DNA of 64,000 bases from UBA3839 sp963627995 (GCA_963627995.1 CAVGCV010000008.1:1-64000), one strand, 5' to 3'. Positions 24,097-34,144 are shown, numbered from the stretch's first letter. The notes: a model not told the origin generated them from the letters alone. Made by a program: numbers and translations.

Positions 24097-26082
24097 TTAC
24101 CACAATAGGGCGTAGAGAAGAATCGTAATAACGGCAATGCCGATAGTTCCGATAGTATAGCCACGCGTCGTTATGAAAAGTCTAAGGTCAATAGGTAGAG
24201 CTTTCACATCCTTCACGTTGTCCTTAGAATTGCTATAGAGCCAGATGGCATTGCATCCAACGAGGACTCCAAAGAAGATGAATGCTTGGAAACCAATGTC
24301 GTTGAGGTAATCAATGATGTTGTTGTCAGGGTCTTTTACCTGATGCGTTGCGCCAATTGCTACGACGGCAGCCGCAACGACAATCATCACAAGGCCTGTT
24401 GCGCCAAGAACCTTTGACCAAAGAAGCATCTTTTGCTGGGCTTTTGGAGCGGGCGTTTCGCAATGGACGTAAGTTTTGTCCAAATAGGACAAGAGAATAA
24501 AGAATGATACAAGGATGATGAAAATATAACCTGCACGGAATTGGAAGGCTACATCGGGGAAACAAACTTTGAAAAGAACGCCTAACGGGATAGTGAGAAC
24601 GGCCGTCCATACTGCTGCAAGCGACGAGGCGCGTTTCCAAAGAAGTCCAAGGCCAAAGACTGTGATGATTCCAGGATAGATGAAGCCGGAATATTCCTGG
24701 ATGTATTGGAACGCTTGATCGAGTCCTCCAAGAAGAGGCTTCACAGCAATAGCTGCGATGAGGAGAGAGAAAAGGGCCACGAGCCGTCCTACGTTTACTA
24801 ATTGCTTGTCACCTGCACCCTTGTTGATGTATTTTTTATAAATGTCCATCGTGAACAGGGTTGAGGTGGAGTTGAACATGGATGCTAATGAGGAAATGAT
24901 GGCTGCCGCAAGGGCTGCAAAGCTTAGACCTTTAATGCCCGTTGGGGTGAAGTTACGGATAAGCCAAGGATATGCATCGTCTGAACGCTGGATTTCACCT
25001 TGAAGATGGAGATCTGTGAATTGCTCGGGATTTTGCATAATGTAGTATGCACAGATACCTGGGACAACGACGATGAAAGGGATGAGAATCTTCAAGAAAC
25101 CAGCAAACACAAGTCCTTTCTTGGCTTCGTTGATGCTTCTTGCCGCAAGTCCTTTTTGAATGATATACTGATTGAATCCCCAGTATCCCAAATTTGTCAG
25201 CCAAACGCCACCCACAACAGCTGCGATTCCGGGAACATTGGCGAAAGCACTCGTGTTATGTGATTCTTGAATAACGAGATGGAAATGTACGTCGTTGGTG
25301 TGAGAACCAGTGGTCAAATCTGTGTACATTTTTCCAAATGCTGCCAATGCACCATCCACTCCATCAATGGCATTGGCCATTTCAGCGAGAGCGACATAAG
25401 CCGTAATCAAACCGCCTCCGACGAGGAATGTTACTTGCATCACATCCGTCCAGGCAACGGAGGCCAAACCTCCATAGATGGAATATACACCCGCGACAAG
25501 GAATAGACCGATGATGATGACCATGCGCATTTCAATAGCCCATCCTCCGATTTCCAAAATTGCTCCTTGCAGACCGAGAATCTGCTCAATGGCCAGTGCG
25601 CCCAGCCAAGCTACGGATGTGAGATTCACAAACACGTAGAGGAAAAGCCAAAGGATTGAGAACGCGAGTCCAACTCCGTCGTTGTAGCGTTCGCGCAAGA
25701 ACTGAGGAATTGTGAAGATTTTCCTTTCAATCATCAGGGGGAGAAGGAACTTGCCGATAACTACCAGCGTGATGGCTGCCATCACTTCATAAGCAGCAAT
25801 GGCAATGCCGTCAGCGTAGCCCGTTCCGGACATTCCGATGAATTGCTCGGCAGAAATATTGGCGGCGATGAGAGATGCTCCCACAGCCCACCATGTCAGC
25901 GTGTTCCCTGCCAAAAAATAGTCGTTGGCACTTTTTTCCTTGCCGTCTTTGTTGCGGCTAAGAAACAATCCCAAGCATACCAGGATGATGATGTATGCCG
26001 CAAGAATGATAAAGTCGATAGTTTTGAAGCCTGATTGCGCCACTCGGTCGGCAATGCTCATTGCTTCAGCAAAGTGATTCAT
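24097..26082 (-). CDS. Sodium/solute symporter (SSS/SGLT family), likely L-arabinose importer
   Basis: 661 aa with about 14-15 transmembrane helices. Family motifs include SLIAANISAEQFIGMSG near helix 2-3 and AAIISSLASMFNSTSTLFTMDIY in the middle. SSS proteins couple sugar uptake to sodium. Position between galM and araR in the ara operon suggests L-arabinose as substrate; that assignment is by context. The Met at 26082 lies 22 bp after the galM stop. Confidence 0.93.
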   Translation of the reverse strand: MNHFAEAMSIADRVAQSGFKTIDFIILAAYIIILVCLGLFLSRNKDGKEKSANDYFLAGNTLTWWAVGASLIAANISAEQFIGMSGTGYADGIAIAAYEVMAAITLVVIGKFLLPLMIERKIFTIPQFLRERYNDGVGLAFSILWLFLYVFVNLTSVAWLGALAIEQILGLQGAILEIGGWAIEMRMVIIIGLFLVAGVYSIYGGLASVAWTDVMQVTFLVGGGLITAYVALAEMANAIDGVDGALAAFGKMYTDLTTGSHTNDVHFHLVIQESHNTSAFANVPGIAAVVGGVWLTNLGYWGFNQYIIQKGLAARSINEAKKGLVFAGFLKILIPFIVVVPGICAYYIMQNPEQFTDLHLQGEIQRSDDAYPWLIRNFTPTGIKGLSFAALAAAIISSLASMFNSTSTLFTMDIYKKYINKGAGDKQLVNVGRLVALFSLLIAAIAVKPLLGGLDQAFQYIQEYSGFIYPGIITVFGLGLLWKRASSLAAVWTAVLTIPLGVLFKVCFPDVAFQFRAGYIFIILVSFFILLSYLDKTYVHCETPAPKAQQKMLLWSKVLGATGLVMIVVAAAVVAIGATHQVKDPDNNIIDYLNDIGFQAFIFFGVLVGCNAIWLYSNSKDNVKDVKALPIDLRLFITTRGYTIGTIGIAVITILLYALLW

Positions 26083-26104
26083 TAGAATATTAGGTGTGTA
26101 GTTG

Positions 26105-27280
26105 TTAATTTATTTTTTTTACAGAAAACTTGAACTTACAATAGCTCTTGTACGTCTCTCCAGGCTTTAGCCAAGGGTTAGAGGATTCCCAACCAGCCAT
26201 GGTGTATTTGTTAGGCGAGTCCGGGTACTTTTGTGATTCAAGGCAAATGGCTGCTTGCTTTTTATAAGAAATCCCCTGCTTCCCTACGATAGAGCCATCC
26301 AAGAAATTTCCCGTATAGACTTGGATGCCAGGCTCATTCGTATAGACCTCGAGTACGATGCCCGAGCGAGGGTCTGATAGCGTGACGGCCACCTTGGAGG
26401 CGTCGCCCTTTGTGTTCAGACACCAGTTGTGGTCGTAGCCTCCACCAGCAGCGGCAATTTCTGGGTCTTTGTCGCCAAAATCCTCACCAAGAGTGCGTGC
26501 CTTGCGGAAATCAAATACAGTCCCCTCTACGGGACGTATTTCCCCCGTTGTCATGTATGTCGTATCGGTTGGGGTGTAATAGTCTGCGTTGATTTGGATG
26601 ACTTCATCTGCAACGGTGTTGTTGGGGTCTCCGCTAAGATTGAAGTAGGAGTGGTTGGTCATATTGATGACCGTTTCTTTATCAGTCGTTGCCTCATAGT
26701 TGATTTCAATGGCATTGTCTTCGGTGAGGGTGTAAGTAACTTTTGCCGTCACTTCTCCCGGAAAAAGGTTGTCGCCATCGGAAGAGACCATCGTTAATTC
26801 CAAATGCAAACTGTCAACGAGGTATGCATCATAAACTTGATATTGAAATCCGTCAGGGCCGCCATGCAGACAATGTCCGAAATTGTTCTGAGGAAGTTGG
26901 ATGGTGTCGCCATTGGTGACTATTCTTCCTTGTGCGATGCGGTTGGCATAGCGACCGATAGCTGCTCCAAAGTCCGATTGGTTGTTCTGTGGGAAGTATT
27001 TGTATGCAGAGTCGAAGCCAAGTACAACATCCTGTAATTCTCCGTTTTTGTCTGGCACCATGATGGATACAATACGCCCTCCAAAGTTGGTGATGCAGAC
27101 TTCCATGCCTTTGGAATTTCTTAAAGTGTAGAGATTAACCTGCTTCTCTCCTTTGAGCTCATTGACATATGTGGTGTCAAAACTTGCAGGATGTAATCCT
27201 GAAAATGACTGCCCTGTACAAGAGCAGAGGATTACCACAGTCGTGGCAGTTCCCATGAGAGCTTTTGTCAATTTTTTCAT
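26105..27280 (-). CDS. galM: Aldose 1-epimerase, exported lipoprotein form
   Basis: 391 aa with N-terminal signal MKKLTKALMGTATTVVILCSC, where LCSC can serve as lipobox. The galactose-mutarotase fold shows HCLHGGPDGF, MTNHSYFNLSG (catalytic His), YDHNWCLN and LEVYTNEPGIQVYTGN (catalytic Glu). It interconverts sugar anomers, here probably outside the inner membrane ahead of the symporter. First gene of the ara operon. A second, non-exported galM lies in the galactose operon. Confidence 0.94.
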   Translation of the reverse strand: MKKLTKALMGTATTVVILCSCTGQSFSGLHPASFDTTYVNELKGEKQVNLYTLRNSKGMEVCITNFGGRIVSIMVPDKNGELQDVVLGFDSAYKYFPQNNQSDFGAAIGRYANRIAQGRIVTNGDTIQLPQNNFGHCLHGGPDGFQYQVYDAYLVDSLHLELTMVSSDGDNLFPGEVTAKVTYTLTEDNAIEINYEATTDKETVINMTNHSYFNLSGDPNNTVADEVIQINADYYTPTDTTYMTTGEIRPVEGTVFDFRKARTLGEDFGDKDPEIAAAGGGYDHNWCLNTKGDASKVAVTLSDPRSGIVLEVYTNEPGIQVYTGNFLDGSIVGKQGISYKKQAAICLESQKYPDSPNKYTMAGWESSNPWLKPGETYKSYCKFKFSVKKIN

Positions 27281-27588
27281 GTTCTTAGATTAAGATAGTA
27301 TAATTTTTGTAAAGTTAGCGGTTCATGCAACAACGCAGACGGCAATATTATATGTTGTGCAGCATATTGGTGTTTTTCTTACACTTATTTATCCTTGTCA
27401 GAACACCCGATAAGATAGACATCGAATAATCTCTTAGAGGAGATGCATGTCTGTCTATATGCGTTTCCCGCTGTTTTTCGATTTATTGATTGCTATGTGC
27501 AAAGATAGTTTTTTTCCATAAGATAAGTTTCTTAGTAAAACTTTTTTGTGTAATTGGGCGTAGAAAGGCGCAGGGGAACAGTGCATTG
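27281..27588 (-). promoter_or_regulatory. Promoter region of the arabinose operon
   Basis: About 300 bp without a gene. The minus strand has TATCTTTGC at 27499-27507, a full -7 match, giving a leader of about 220 nt. The leader contains an imperfect dyad (GATAGACAT near 27414 and ATGTCTGTCTAT near 27443). No AraR operator could be identified with certainty. Confidence 0.55.
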
Positions 27589-27640
27589 GCTAAAAGAAGA
27601 TGAGGCTGTGTCGTAAAATCATAATTACGACACAGCCTCA
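27589..27640 (-). terminator. Rho-independent terminator after galK
   Basis: A perfect 16-bp stem (27601-27616 with 27625-27640, TGAGGCTGTGTCGTAA arm) and 8-nt loop. The minus strand continues into TCTTCTTTT. It lies 24 bp past the galK stop. Confidence 0.9.
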
Positions 27641-27664
27641 TTGGCTATGAAATGAAAAAAATCT

Positions 27665-28831
27665 TTAGCAAAGTTTACGAGAACCGTCGCCAATAACAAC
27701 ATCTATGACGATAGGATCTTTCCCGTACTTTTCTTTGAAGTCGTGTTTTGCCTTATCTATGAAATGAGTGTAGAGTTCATCGGCTACAAGGTTGATGGTG
27801 CAGCCCCCGAATCCTCCACCCATAATGCGTGAGCCAGTCACGCCGCAATCACGGGCGATATTGTTGAGGAAGTCGAGTTCTTCGCAACTGACTTCGTAGT
27901 CTTTGCTGAGGCCTTCATGTGTTTCGTACATCTTTTGACCAACCGTTTCGTAGTCACCGGCTTCGAGAGCGTCGCAGACAGCAAGTACACGGTCTTTCTC
28001 GCCAAGCACATATTTGGCACGGCGATAGTCAGTTTCTCCAACTTCAGTCTTGACTTCTTCTAAGTCCTCCCACGTGCAATCGCGCAATGTCTCAATCTTA
28101 CGTTCAGGATGTTTGGCTGCAATGGCCTTTACAACATTTTCGCATGAATTACGCCGGTCGTTGTAAGGCGATCCAACCAGTTCATGCTTTACGCATGAGT
28201 TGATAAGCACCAACTTATATCCTTTGGGATTCCAAGGAAAATATTCGAACTCGCCGCTACGGCAGTCGAGGCGCATCAAATTGCCCTTCTTCCCATGTAC
28301 AGATGCAAATTGATCCATGATGCCGCATTTCACTCCAAGGTATTTGTGTTCGGTTGCTTGCCCTGCTTTTGCCAAACTCATTTTGTCAATTTTGTTATCA
28401 CCAAAAAGGTCGTTCATGGCAAAGGCATAGCAGCTTTCCAATGCGGCAGACGATGACATGCCAGCTCCGAGCGGAACGTCGCCGGCAAAGGCTGTGTCGA
28501 ACCCCTCGACAGGGACTCCAAGACTCATCATCTCGCGTACCACACCGAAAATATAACGGAAGTGGCTTGCGTTTGGCCCTTTCGGGTCGTCGATGGAAAA
28601 CTCTGCATAGTCTTTCAAGTCAATAGAGTAAGCGCGTATGTTCCGTGTTCCGTTAGGCTTTATTTCAGCAATGACTCCCTGCTGTACCGCACCAGGGAAA
28701 ACGAACCCGCCATTGTAATCAGTATGTTCTCCTATAAGGTTGATACGCCCCGGCGAAGCATAAACATATCCTGTCTCACCATTGAAGTGCTTGATGAAGC
28801 GACTCCTAACGTCATCAATCGTTAGTTTCAT
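27665..28831 (-). CDS. galK: Galactokinase
   Basis: 388 aa, GHMP kinase. The signature GRINLIGEHTDYNGGFV is at about 28-44, the ATP loop GAGMSSSAALE at about 122-132, and the C-terminal motif GGGFGGCTINLV near residue 340. It phosphorylates galactose at C1. Third gene of the galactose operon, 42 bp after the permease. No galT or galE is seen nearby. Confidence 0.96.
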   Translation of the reverse strand: MKLTIDDVRSRFIKHFNGETGYVYASPGRINLIGEHTDYNGGFVFPGAVQQGVIAEIKPNGTRNIRAYSIDLKDYAEFSIDDPKGPNASHFRYIFGVVREMMSLGVPVEGFDTAFAGDVPLGAGMSSSAALESCYAFAMNDLFGDNKIDKMSLAKAGQATEHKYLGVKCGIMDQFASVHGKKGNLMRLDCRSGEFEYFPWNPKGYKLVLINSCVKHELVGSPYNDRRNSCENVVKAIAAKHPERKIETLRDCTWEDLEEVKTEVGETDYRRAKYVLGEKDRVLAVCDALEAGDYETVGQKMYETHEGLSKDYEVSCEELDFLNNIARDCGVTGSRIMGGGFGGCTINLVADELYTHFIDKAKHDFKEKYGKDPIVIDVVIGDGSRKLC

Positions 28832-28873
28832 AATGTTTTTGTTTTTATAAGGTTAGAGAATATTGTTCAATGT

Positions 28874-30190
28874 TTACTTAATTCCAATCTTTGATCCTTT
28901 CCAGCAGAACCAAAGGATGTAGATATAGTAAATGAACATGAGGCTGATGGCACAAGTTACACCGATCGAAGTGGGAGTGACAATCTCCTTGGAGGTAATA
29001 GCGTCGATGATGATTTGTCCGTCCGTAGCCAAACTTACCTTATCGACTACAGCGCCCATGACTGGTGTCAGAATGGCAGCCCCAATGACCCCTGTATTGA
29101 TAATTCCTGAAGCAGCCTTTGTGTGACGGCCTAATTTCTGTAAGCCAAGATTGAAGATGAGAGGCCACATCACAGAATGGAACAGACCTGCTGCAAGCAT
29201 AGCCCATACGCCAGCCATGCCCGGGAGGAAGAGCGATGCCACAATGCATACAGCCCCCAACGCGATACACCATGAAAGGAGTGTGCGTGGCTCGAACTTG
29301 GTCAGAATAGCTGCACCGATGAAACGTCCAACCATCATGCCGCCCCAATAGAAAGTCAAGAAAGCGGTTGCCCCGTCAAGTCCTAAAACCTTAAATTTAT
29401 AGGGGAGCATAGATGGAACTCCGATTTCAATTCCCATATACATGAAGATGCCAAGAGCCCCCAACCAAACATGTGCATATTTGAAAACGCTGCTCTTTAC
29501 AATCAACTTCTCACCAGCTTCCTCGCTTTGTTTGCCTTCGTCGATTTTGGGCAATTTCAGGAAAATCAAAATCAGACAAATAATGAAGGTGAAAATACCC
29601 AGTCCTAGGAAGGGGGCTGGGATATCTGCCCCCGTTGCCAAGGTGTTTCCTTCCGCATCTTTCTGAGTAAAGATAACGTAGGTGATGAACAGGGGCGCAA
29701 CGGTTGTCGCAACAGAATTGAGCGCTTGGGATAAGGTCATTCGAAAAGCTCCTTTTTCAGGCGAACCAAGAACCATAACGTATGGATTCGCTACATTTTG
29801 GAGCATTACGACCCCCATGGCCACAATACACATGCAGCCAAGGAACACAGCGTAAATGGTGCTAACCTCTTTGTCGAGAACGCCATTGATTCCCAGAGAA
29901 TTGATTGTGAATCCGATGCCGACGATACCCAAGCCCAAGATGAGCGTCCCCTTGTATCCGATTTTGCTCATTAGGAATGAAAATGGAATAGCCAGGATGT
30001 AGGCTCCATAGAAAGCAGTATTGACATACTGCCCTTGCTGAGCGGAGAGGTTAAAAGCTTTTGTGCATAATTCAATCATTGAGTTGTTCATGGTGGTGAT
30101 GAACCCAATGAGGAAGCAAACGATAAATACGACAATTAGGGCAAATGTGTAATTGGGCCTTTGGGTGTTTGCAAAACTTTGTTGTGTCAT
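28874..30190 (-). CDS. MFS sugar permease (FucP/glucose-galactose transporter type)
   Basis: 438 aa with 12 predicted membrane helices. The start is set at MTQQSFANTQRPNY; an in-frame Met 21 codons upstream adds a poor basic leader. The N-terminal half has the FucP-family stretch GFITTMNNSMIELCTKAF and the loop MLQNVANPYVMVLGSPE. The family imports fucose, glucose or galactose by proton symport. Position between galM and galK points to galactose. Confidence 0.92.
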   Translation of the reverse strand: MTQQSFANTQRPNYTFALIVVFIVCFLIGFITTMNNSMIELCTKAFNLSAQQGQYVNTAFYGAYILAIPFSFLMSKIGYKGTLILGLGIVGIGFTINSLGINGVLDKEVSTIYAVFLGCMCIVAMGVVMLQNVANPYVMVLGSPEKGAFRMTLSQALNSVATTVAPLFITYVIFTQKDAEGNTLATGADIPAPFLGLGIFTFIICLILIFLKLPKIDEGKQSEEAGEKLIVKSSVFKYAHVWLGALGIFMYMGIEIGVPSMLPYKFKVLGLDGATAFLTFYWGGMMVGRFIGAAILTKFEPRTLLSWCIALGAVCIVASLFLPGMAGVWAMLAAGLFHSVMWPLIFNLGLQKLGRHTKAASGIINTGVIGAAILTPVMGAVVDKVSLATDGQIIIDAITSKEIVTPTSIGVTCAISLMFIYYIYILWFCWKGSKIGIK

Positions 30191-30291
30191 TTCACTATTG
30201 TTTTTTCGATGTGAGTTTTTACTTACCGTTTTTTTGTTAAAAACAGATATCATGTTTAATGCGAATAGCCAGAATTTAGAAAGATTTTCCT

Positions 30292-31383
30292 TCAGCTATT
30301 AGCTACCCCAAACTTATAAATGGTTTTTTGTGTATAAGTCTCTCCGGGATTCAAGACAACAGATGGGAAGTAGGGACGATTGGGGGAGTCGGGAAAATGT
30401 TGCGCCTCGAAACAAATGGCAGATCGGCGGGGGAAAGTACTTCCATTTTGTCCCGGATAACCTGTAGCCCAATTGTCCGTATAAACCTGGACTCCAGGTT
30501 CTGTCGTATAGACCTCCATGGTTCGTCCACTATGAGGCTCCGTAATTCGTGCGGCGAAAGACAATTCACCCGCTTCCTTTTTGTTCAAAACAAAACAATG
30601 GTCATAGCCAGCGCCATTTTGTGTTTGGATGTCGTCTGCGTCGATGTCTTGCCCGACGGGTTTTGGTGTGGTGAAGTCGAAGGGCGTGTTTTTTACAGCG
30701 TCGATGGTGCCGAGTGGAATGGATGTTTCGTCGATAGGTATATAGTAGTCGGCGTTGATTTCGCACATCAAGTCGTTGATGGTTGGTGTCGGATTTGCAA
30801 TTCCTGCCAATGAGAAGAATCCGTGGTTCGTCATATTGACGATGGTTTTCTTGTCAGAAGTGCCAATGTAGTCGATGATGAGTTCGCAGTCGTCTGTGAA
30901 CGTATAGGTGACAGTCATGTTCAATGTTCCGGGAAACCCCTCTTCCATGTCCTTGGACACATAGTGGAGTTCTAATGTCTTCTCATCGACCTGTTTTGCG
31001 TCCCATACGCGGGCATGGAATCCTGTCGGGCCTCCATGCAAGGCATTTGGCCCGTTGTTGATGGCAAGTTGATATTCTTTTCCGTCGAGGGTGAATTTCC
31101 CTTTGCAAATCCTGTTGCCATACCGTCCGATAAGGGTCGAAAGAAATGGTTCTGGACTTGAGATTACGTCGTCAATGTTGTCGTGCCCTTGAATGACGTT
31201 TGCAACATTTCCATCTCTGTCCGGAACCATGATGGCTACAAGTGCGCCTCCGTAATTGGTGACAGCGACTTCATAGCCTTGCTTGTTTTTAAGGACATAA
31301 AGGCCTGTTTGTTTTCCTTCAATGTCTTTTTGGAAATCGGAGGCCTTCAGTCCTGAAAGATTTTTATCCCCTGCTGTGCTCAT
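30292..31383 (-). CDS. galM: Aldose 1-epimerase (cytoplasmic form)
   Basis: 363 aa without signal peptide. The mutarotase motifs are NALHGGPTGF, VNMTNHGFFSLAG, YDHCFVLN and MEVYTTEPGVQVYTDN. It supplies alpha-galactose for GalK. First gene of the galactose operon galM-permease-galK. It is clearly diverged from the lipoprotein GalM at 26.1-27.3 kb. Confidence 0.95.
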   Translation of the reverse strand: MSTAGDKNLSGLKASDFQKDIEGKQTGLYVLKNKQGYEVAVTNYGGALVAIMVPDRDGNVANVIQGHDNIDDVISSPEPFLSTLIGRYGNRICKGKFTLDGKEYQLAINNGPNALHGGPTGFHARVWDAKQVDEKTLELHYVSKDMEEGFPGTLNMTVTYTFTDDCELIIDYIGTSDKKTIVNMTNHGFFSLAGIANPTPTINDLMCEINADYYIPIDETSIPLGTIDAVKNTPFDFTTPKPVGQDIDADDIQTQNGAGYDHCFVLNKKEAGELSFAARITEPHSGRTMEVYTTEPGVQVYTDNWATGYPGQNGSTFPRRSAICFEAQHFPDSPNRPYFPSVVLNPGETYTQKTIYKFGVANS

Positions 31384-31658
31384 TGTGTTAGTTGTATTAG
31401 TTTTGTCTTTTTCCGTAGTATTAGGATTTGTGTTCGATTAACAATTGTAATGCAAATAAAATGATTTTTTCTGAACGAAACTAATATCTGCGCATTAAAA
31501 TTTCAAAAAAGAGGAGCAAACGCTTTTTGTGCATTTCCCTCTCCTTTTCAAGGCTTCCCGTCGCGCCCGTTTTTGTCGATTCTGGCGAGGTGCTTTTACG
31601 TGCGTTTGTTGTAAGAGTTTTGTGTTGCGTCGTCATTCCATCGCGATTTGCTGGAGAC
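31384..31658. other. Gene-free region upstream of the galactose operon
   Basis: AT-rich near galM. The minus strand reads TTTATTTGC around 31452-31460, an imperfect -7 box. I see no hairpin, RNA or convincing small ORF; the 80-codon minus-strand frame at 31481-31723 lacks family likeness and runs through the nfnAB terminator. Confidence 0.5.
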
Positions 31659-31697
31659 TTAAAAAAGAAGGCTGGAAACCCATGCAGGGAATCCAGA
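31659..31697 (-). terminator. Probable terminator of the serS-nfnAB operon
   Basis: The minus strand forms CTGGATTCCC-loop-GGGTTTCCAG (31672-31695, internal TT/TT mismatch) and then CCTTCTTTTTT. It lies about 85 bp past the nfnAB stop. Confidence 0.7.
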
Positions 31698-31780
31698 CTT
31701 CTTTGCAATCTGTTCTTACACAAAAAGGTGACGATGAGCGTCCTGTTGTATTGAACTGCCGATGTCAGTGGGGCAGAGAC

Positions 31781-34144
31781 CTATGCTTTCGCCTTGAGCA
31801 TTTCATCCATGTGCTTGGCTGCACGTCGGCCGTCGCCCATTGCGAGGATGACAGTGGCGCCTCCGCGCACAATGTCTCCACCTGCAAAAATGGTGGGGAT
31901 GCTCGACTGCATCTCGTCATTCACCGCAATCGTGTTCTTCCTCCCGAGTTCAAGCCCTTCGACCGATTTGGGAACCAGGGGGTTGGGCGATACGCCTACG
32001 GCAACGATGGCCATGTCGATGTCGCGCGTCACGATGTCGCCTTCCACGGGTATGGGCGAGCGACGGCCGCTGGCGTCAGGATCGCCGAGTTCCATACGCT
32101 GCAGGCGTACTTGGCACACGGCGCCGCGCTCGTCAGCGATGTACTCGATTGGGTTGTGGAGCGTAAGGAACTCAATGCCTTCTTCTTTGGCATGCTTCAC
32201 TTCCTCAAGACGAGCAGGCATTTCCGCCTCGCTTCTGCGATAGGCAATGAACACATGCTCCGCGCCCAAACGCTTGGCGGTTCGGCATGAGTCCATGGCG
32301 GTGTTGCCTCCACCTACGACCATTACACTCTTTGCCTTGTTGATGGGCGTGTCGCTTGCTGGGTTGGAGGCATCCATGAGGTTCACGCGCGTAAGGTACT
32401 CGTTGGACGACATGATGTTGATGGAATTCTCCCCTGGTATGTTCATGAAGTTGGGTAGACCTGCTCCCGATGCCACAAAAATGGCTTTGTAGCCTTCTGC
32501 TTCGAGGTCTTGCACTGTGATGGTTTTCCCGATGACACAATCTTTCACGAAGTGTACGCCCATTTTCCGCAAGTTGTTGATTTCAACATCAACAATGGCA
32601 TTGGGCAGACGGAATTCCGGAATTCCGTACTTGAGTACGCCGCCAATCTCGTGGAGTGCTTCGAATACCGTCACGTCGTAGCCCATCTTTGCCATGTCGC
32701 CGGCGCAGGAGAGCCCTGCGGGGCCAGAGCCAACGATGGCAACCTTGATGCCATTCGCCGCTGCCACTTCGGGAAGAGCCATGCGGCCACTCTCGCGCTC
32801 GAAGTCGGCAGCGAAGCGTTCCAAGTTGCCGATGGCTACGGCGGGCTCCTTCATCTTGAGGTGTATGCACCGCGCTTCGCATTGTTTCTCTTGCGGGCAT
32901 ACACGGCCACACACAGCGGGGAGTGCCGACGTGGACTTGAGTACGCGGGCTGCCTCAAGGAACTGGCCGCGTTCAATGTTCTTGATGAACGACGGGATGT
33001 TGATGCTGACGGGACAGCCCTCCATGCATGTGGGCTTGGCGCAGTCGAGGCATCGTTTCGCCTCGGTCATCGCCTGTTCGCGGGTGAGGCCGATGTTTAC
33101 TTCCTCTGTTCGTGTCGTGGCGCGGTAGGCTGGGTCGAGCTCGCCCATGACGCACCGCCCAATGCTGGTGCGCTCCTTTGGCTTCATGCTCTGTTGAAGC
33201 TCCACGCGCCAAGCGGCCTTTCGGTTGGTGAGCTCGTCCATGGGCGTGTCAGAAGTCATGCTCTCCGCTTGTCTGGCTTTTTCGCTGTCAATCTTGACGG
33301 CCGAGTCCGCGATGACGCTTTCGACGTGCCGTTCGAGTTTCCTCATGTCCTCGATTTCTGTCGATTTGAAAGCCCCCATGCGTTTGAACATCTCGTCGAA
33401 GTCCACTTGGTGCCCGTCAAATTCGGGACCGTCGATGCAGACGAATTTTGTCTTTCCTCCTACCGTGATGCGGCATGCGCCGCACATCCCCGTACCATCG
33501 ACCATGATGGTGTTGAGCGACACGTCGGTCGGGATGTTGTACTTCTTGGTGAGCAGGCAGCAGAATTTCATCATGATGGCCGGCCCGATGGCAAAGCACT
33601 TGTCGATGGTCTCGCGCTGGATAACCTGCTCCATGCCCACAGTGACGACTCCTTTCTGTCCATAAGAGCCGTCGTCGGTCATGATGACAACCTCGTCGGA
33701 GTAGGCACGTACTTGTTCTTCGAGAATGATGAGGTCTTTTGAGCGTCCGGCAAGGACGGATATCACGCGGTTGCCCGCTTGCTTGAGCGCTTTGATGATG
33801 GGCAGCATGGGCGCAACACCTACGCCTCCGCCTGCGCAGAGCACGGTGCCGAACTTCTCGATGTGGGTGGCTTGTCCGAGCGGCCCGACAACATCGGTGA
33901 TGCAGTCGCCCTCGTTGAGGTTGCACAGCTTGGCGGACGAATAGCCCACTTTCTGAACGACGAGGGTAATCGTGCCGTTCTCTGTATCGGCATCGGCAAT
34001 GGTCAGCGGCATGCGTTCGCCGCTTGCGCCAACGCGGACGATGACGAAATGGCCCGCCTTGCGCGATTTGGCGATGAGCGGGGCCTCGACCACGAACTTG
34101 AATACTTTTTCCGAGAATTGCTCCTTACTGATGATTTTGTTCAT
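31781..34144 (-). CDS. nfnAB: Fused NfnA-NfnB: NADH-dependent reduced ferredoxin:NADP+ oxidoreductase
   Basis: 787 aa. Residues 1-275 resemble the small subunit/DHOD electron-transfer fold: a flavin-binding half, the NAD loop GGGVGVAPMLP, and a 2Fe-2S site in GTGMCGACRITVGG with a later Cys. Residues about 335-787 resemble the glutamate synthase small-subunit-like large subunit: 4Fe-4S ligands in CLDCAKPTCMEGCP and VCGRVCPQEKQCEARC, FAD motif VGSGPAGLSCAGD, and NADPH motif VVGGGNTAMDSC. The enzyme bifurcates electrons between NADPH, NAD+ and ferredoxin. In clostridia the two halves are separate proteins; the fusion is frequent in Bacteroidetes. Last gene of the purH-serS operon. Confidence 0.93.
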   Translation of the reverse strand: MNKIISKEQFSEKVFKFVVEAPLIAKSRKAGHFVIVRVGASGERMPLTIADADTENGTITLVVQKVGYSSAKLCNLNEGDCITDVVGPLGQATHIEKFGTVLCAGGGVGVAPMLPIIKALKQAGNRVISVLAGRSKDLIILEEQVRAYSDEVVIMTDDGSYGQKGVVTVGMEQVIQRETIDKCFAIGPAIMMKFCCLLTKKYNIPTDVSLNTIMVDGTGMCGACRITVGGKTKFVCIDGPEFDGHQVDFDEMFKRMGAFKSTEIEDMRKLERHVESVIADSAVKIDSEKARQAESMTSDTPMDELTNRKAAWRVELQQSMKPKERTSIGRCVMGELDPAYRATTRTEEVNIGLTREQAMTEAKRCLDCAKPTCMEGCPVSINIPSFIKNIERGQFLEAARVLKSTSALPAVCGRVCPQEKQCEARCIHLKMKEPAVAIGNLERFAADFERESGRMALPEVAAANGIKVAIVGSGPAGLSCAGDMAKMGYDVTVFEALHEIGGVLKYGIPEFRLPNAIVDVEINNLRKMGVHFVKDCVIGKTITVQDLEAEGYKAIFVASGAGLPNFMNIPGENSINIMSSNEYLTRVNLMDASNPASDTPINKAKSVMVVGGGNTAMDSCRTAKRLGAEHVFIAYRRSEAEMPARLEEVKHAKEEGIEFLTLHNPIEYIADERGAVCQVRLQRMELGDPDASGRRSPIPVEGDIVTRDIDMAIVAVGVSPNPLVPKSVEGLELGRKNTIAVNDEMQSSIPTIFAGGDIVRGGATVILAMGDGRRAAKHMDEMLKAKA

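Noticed and set aside
27281..27588. A specific AraR operator in the ara leader
   Set aside because: An imperfect dyad is visible, but I cannot match it to a known AraR motif with confidence, so only the promoter region is reported.
31481..31723. 80-codon minus-strand frame upstream of the galactose operon
   Set aside because: Runs through the nfnAB terminator hairpin, has no family likeness and lacks spacing to any neighbour.
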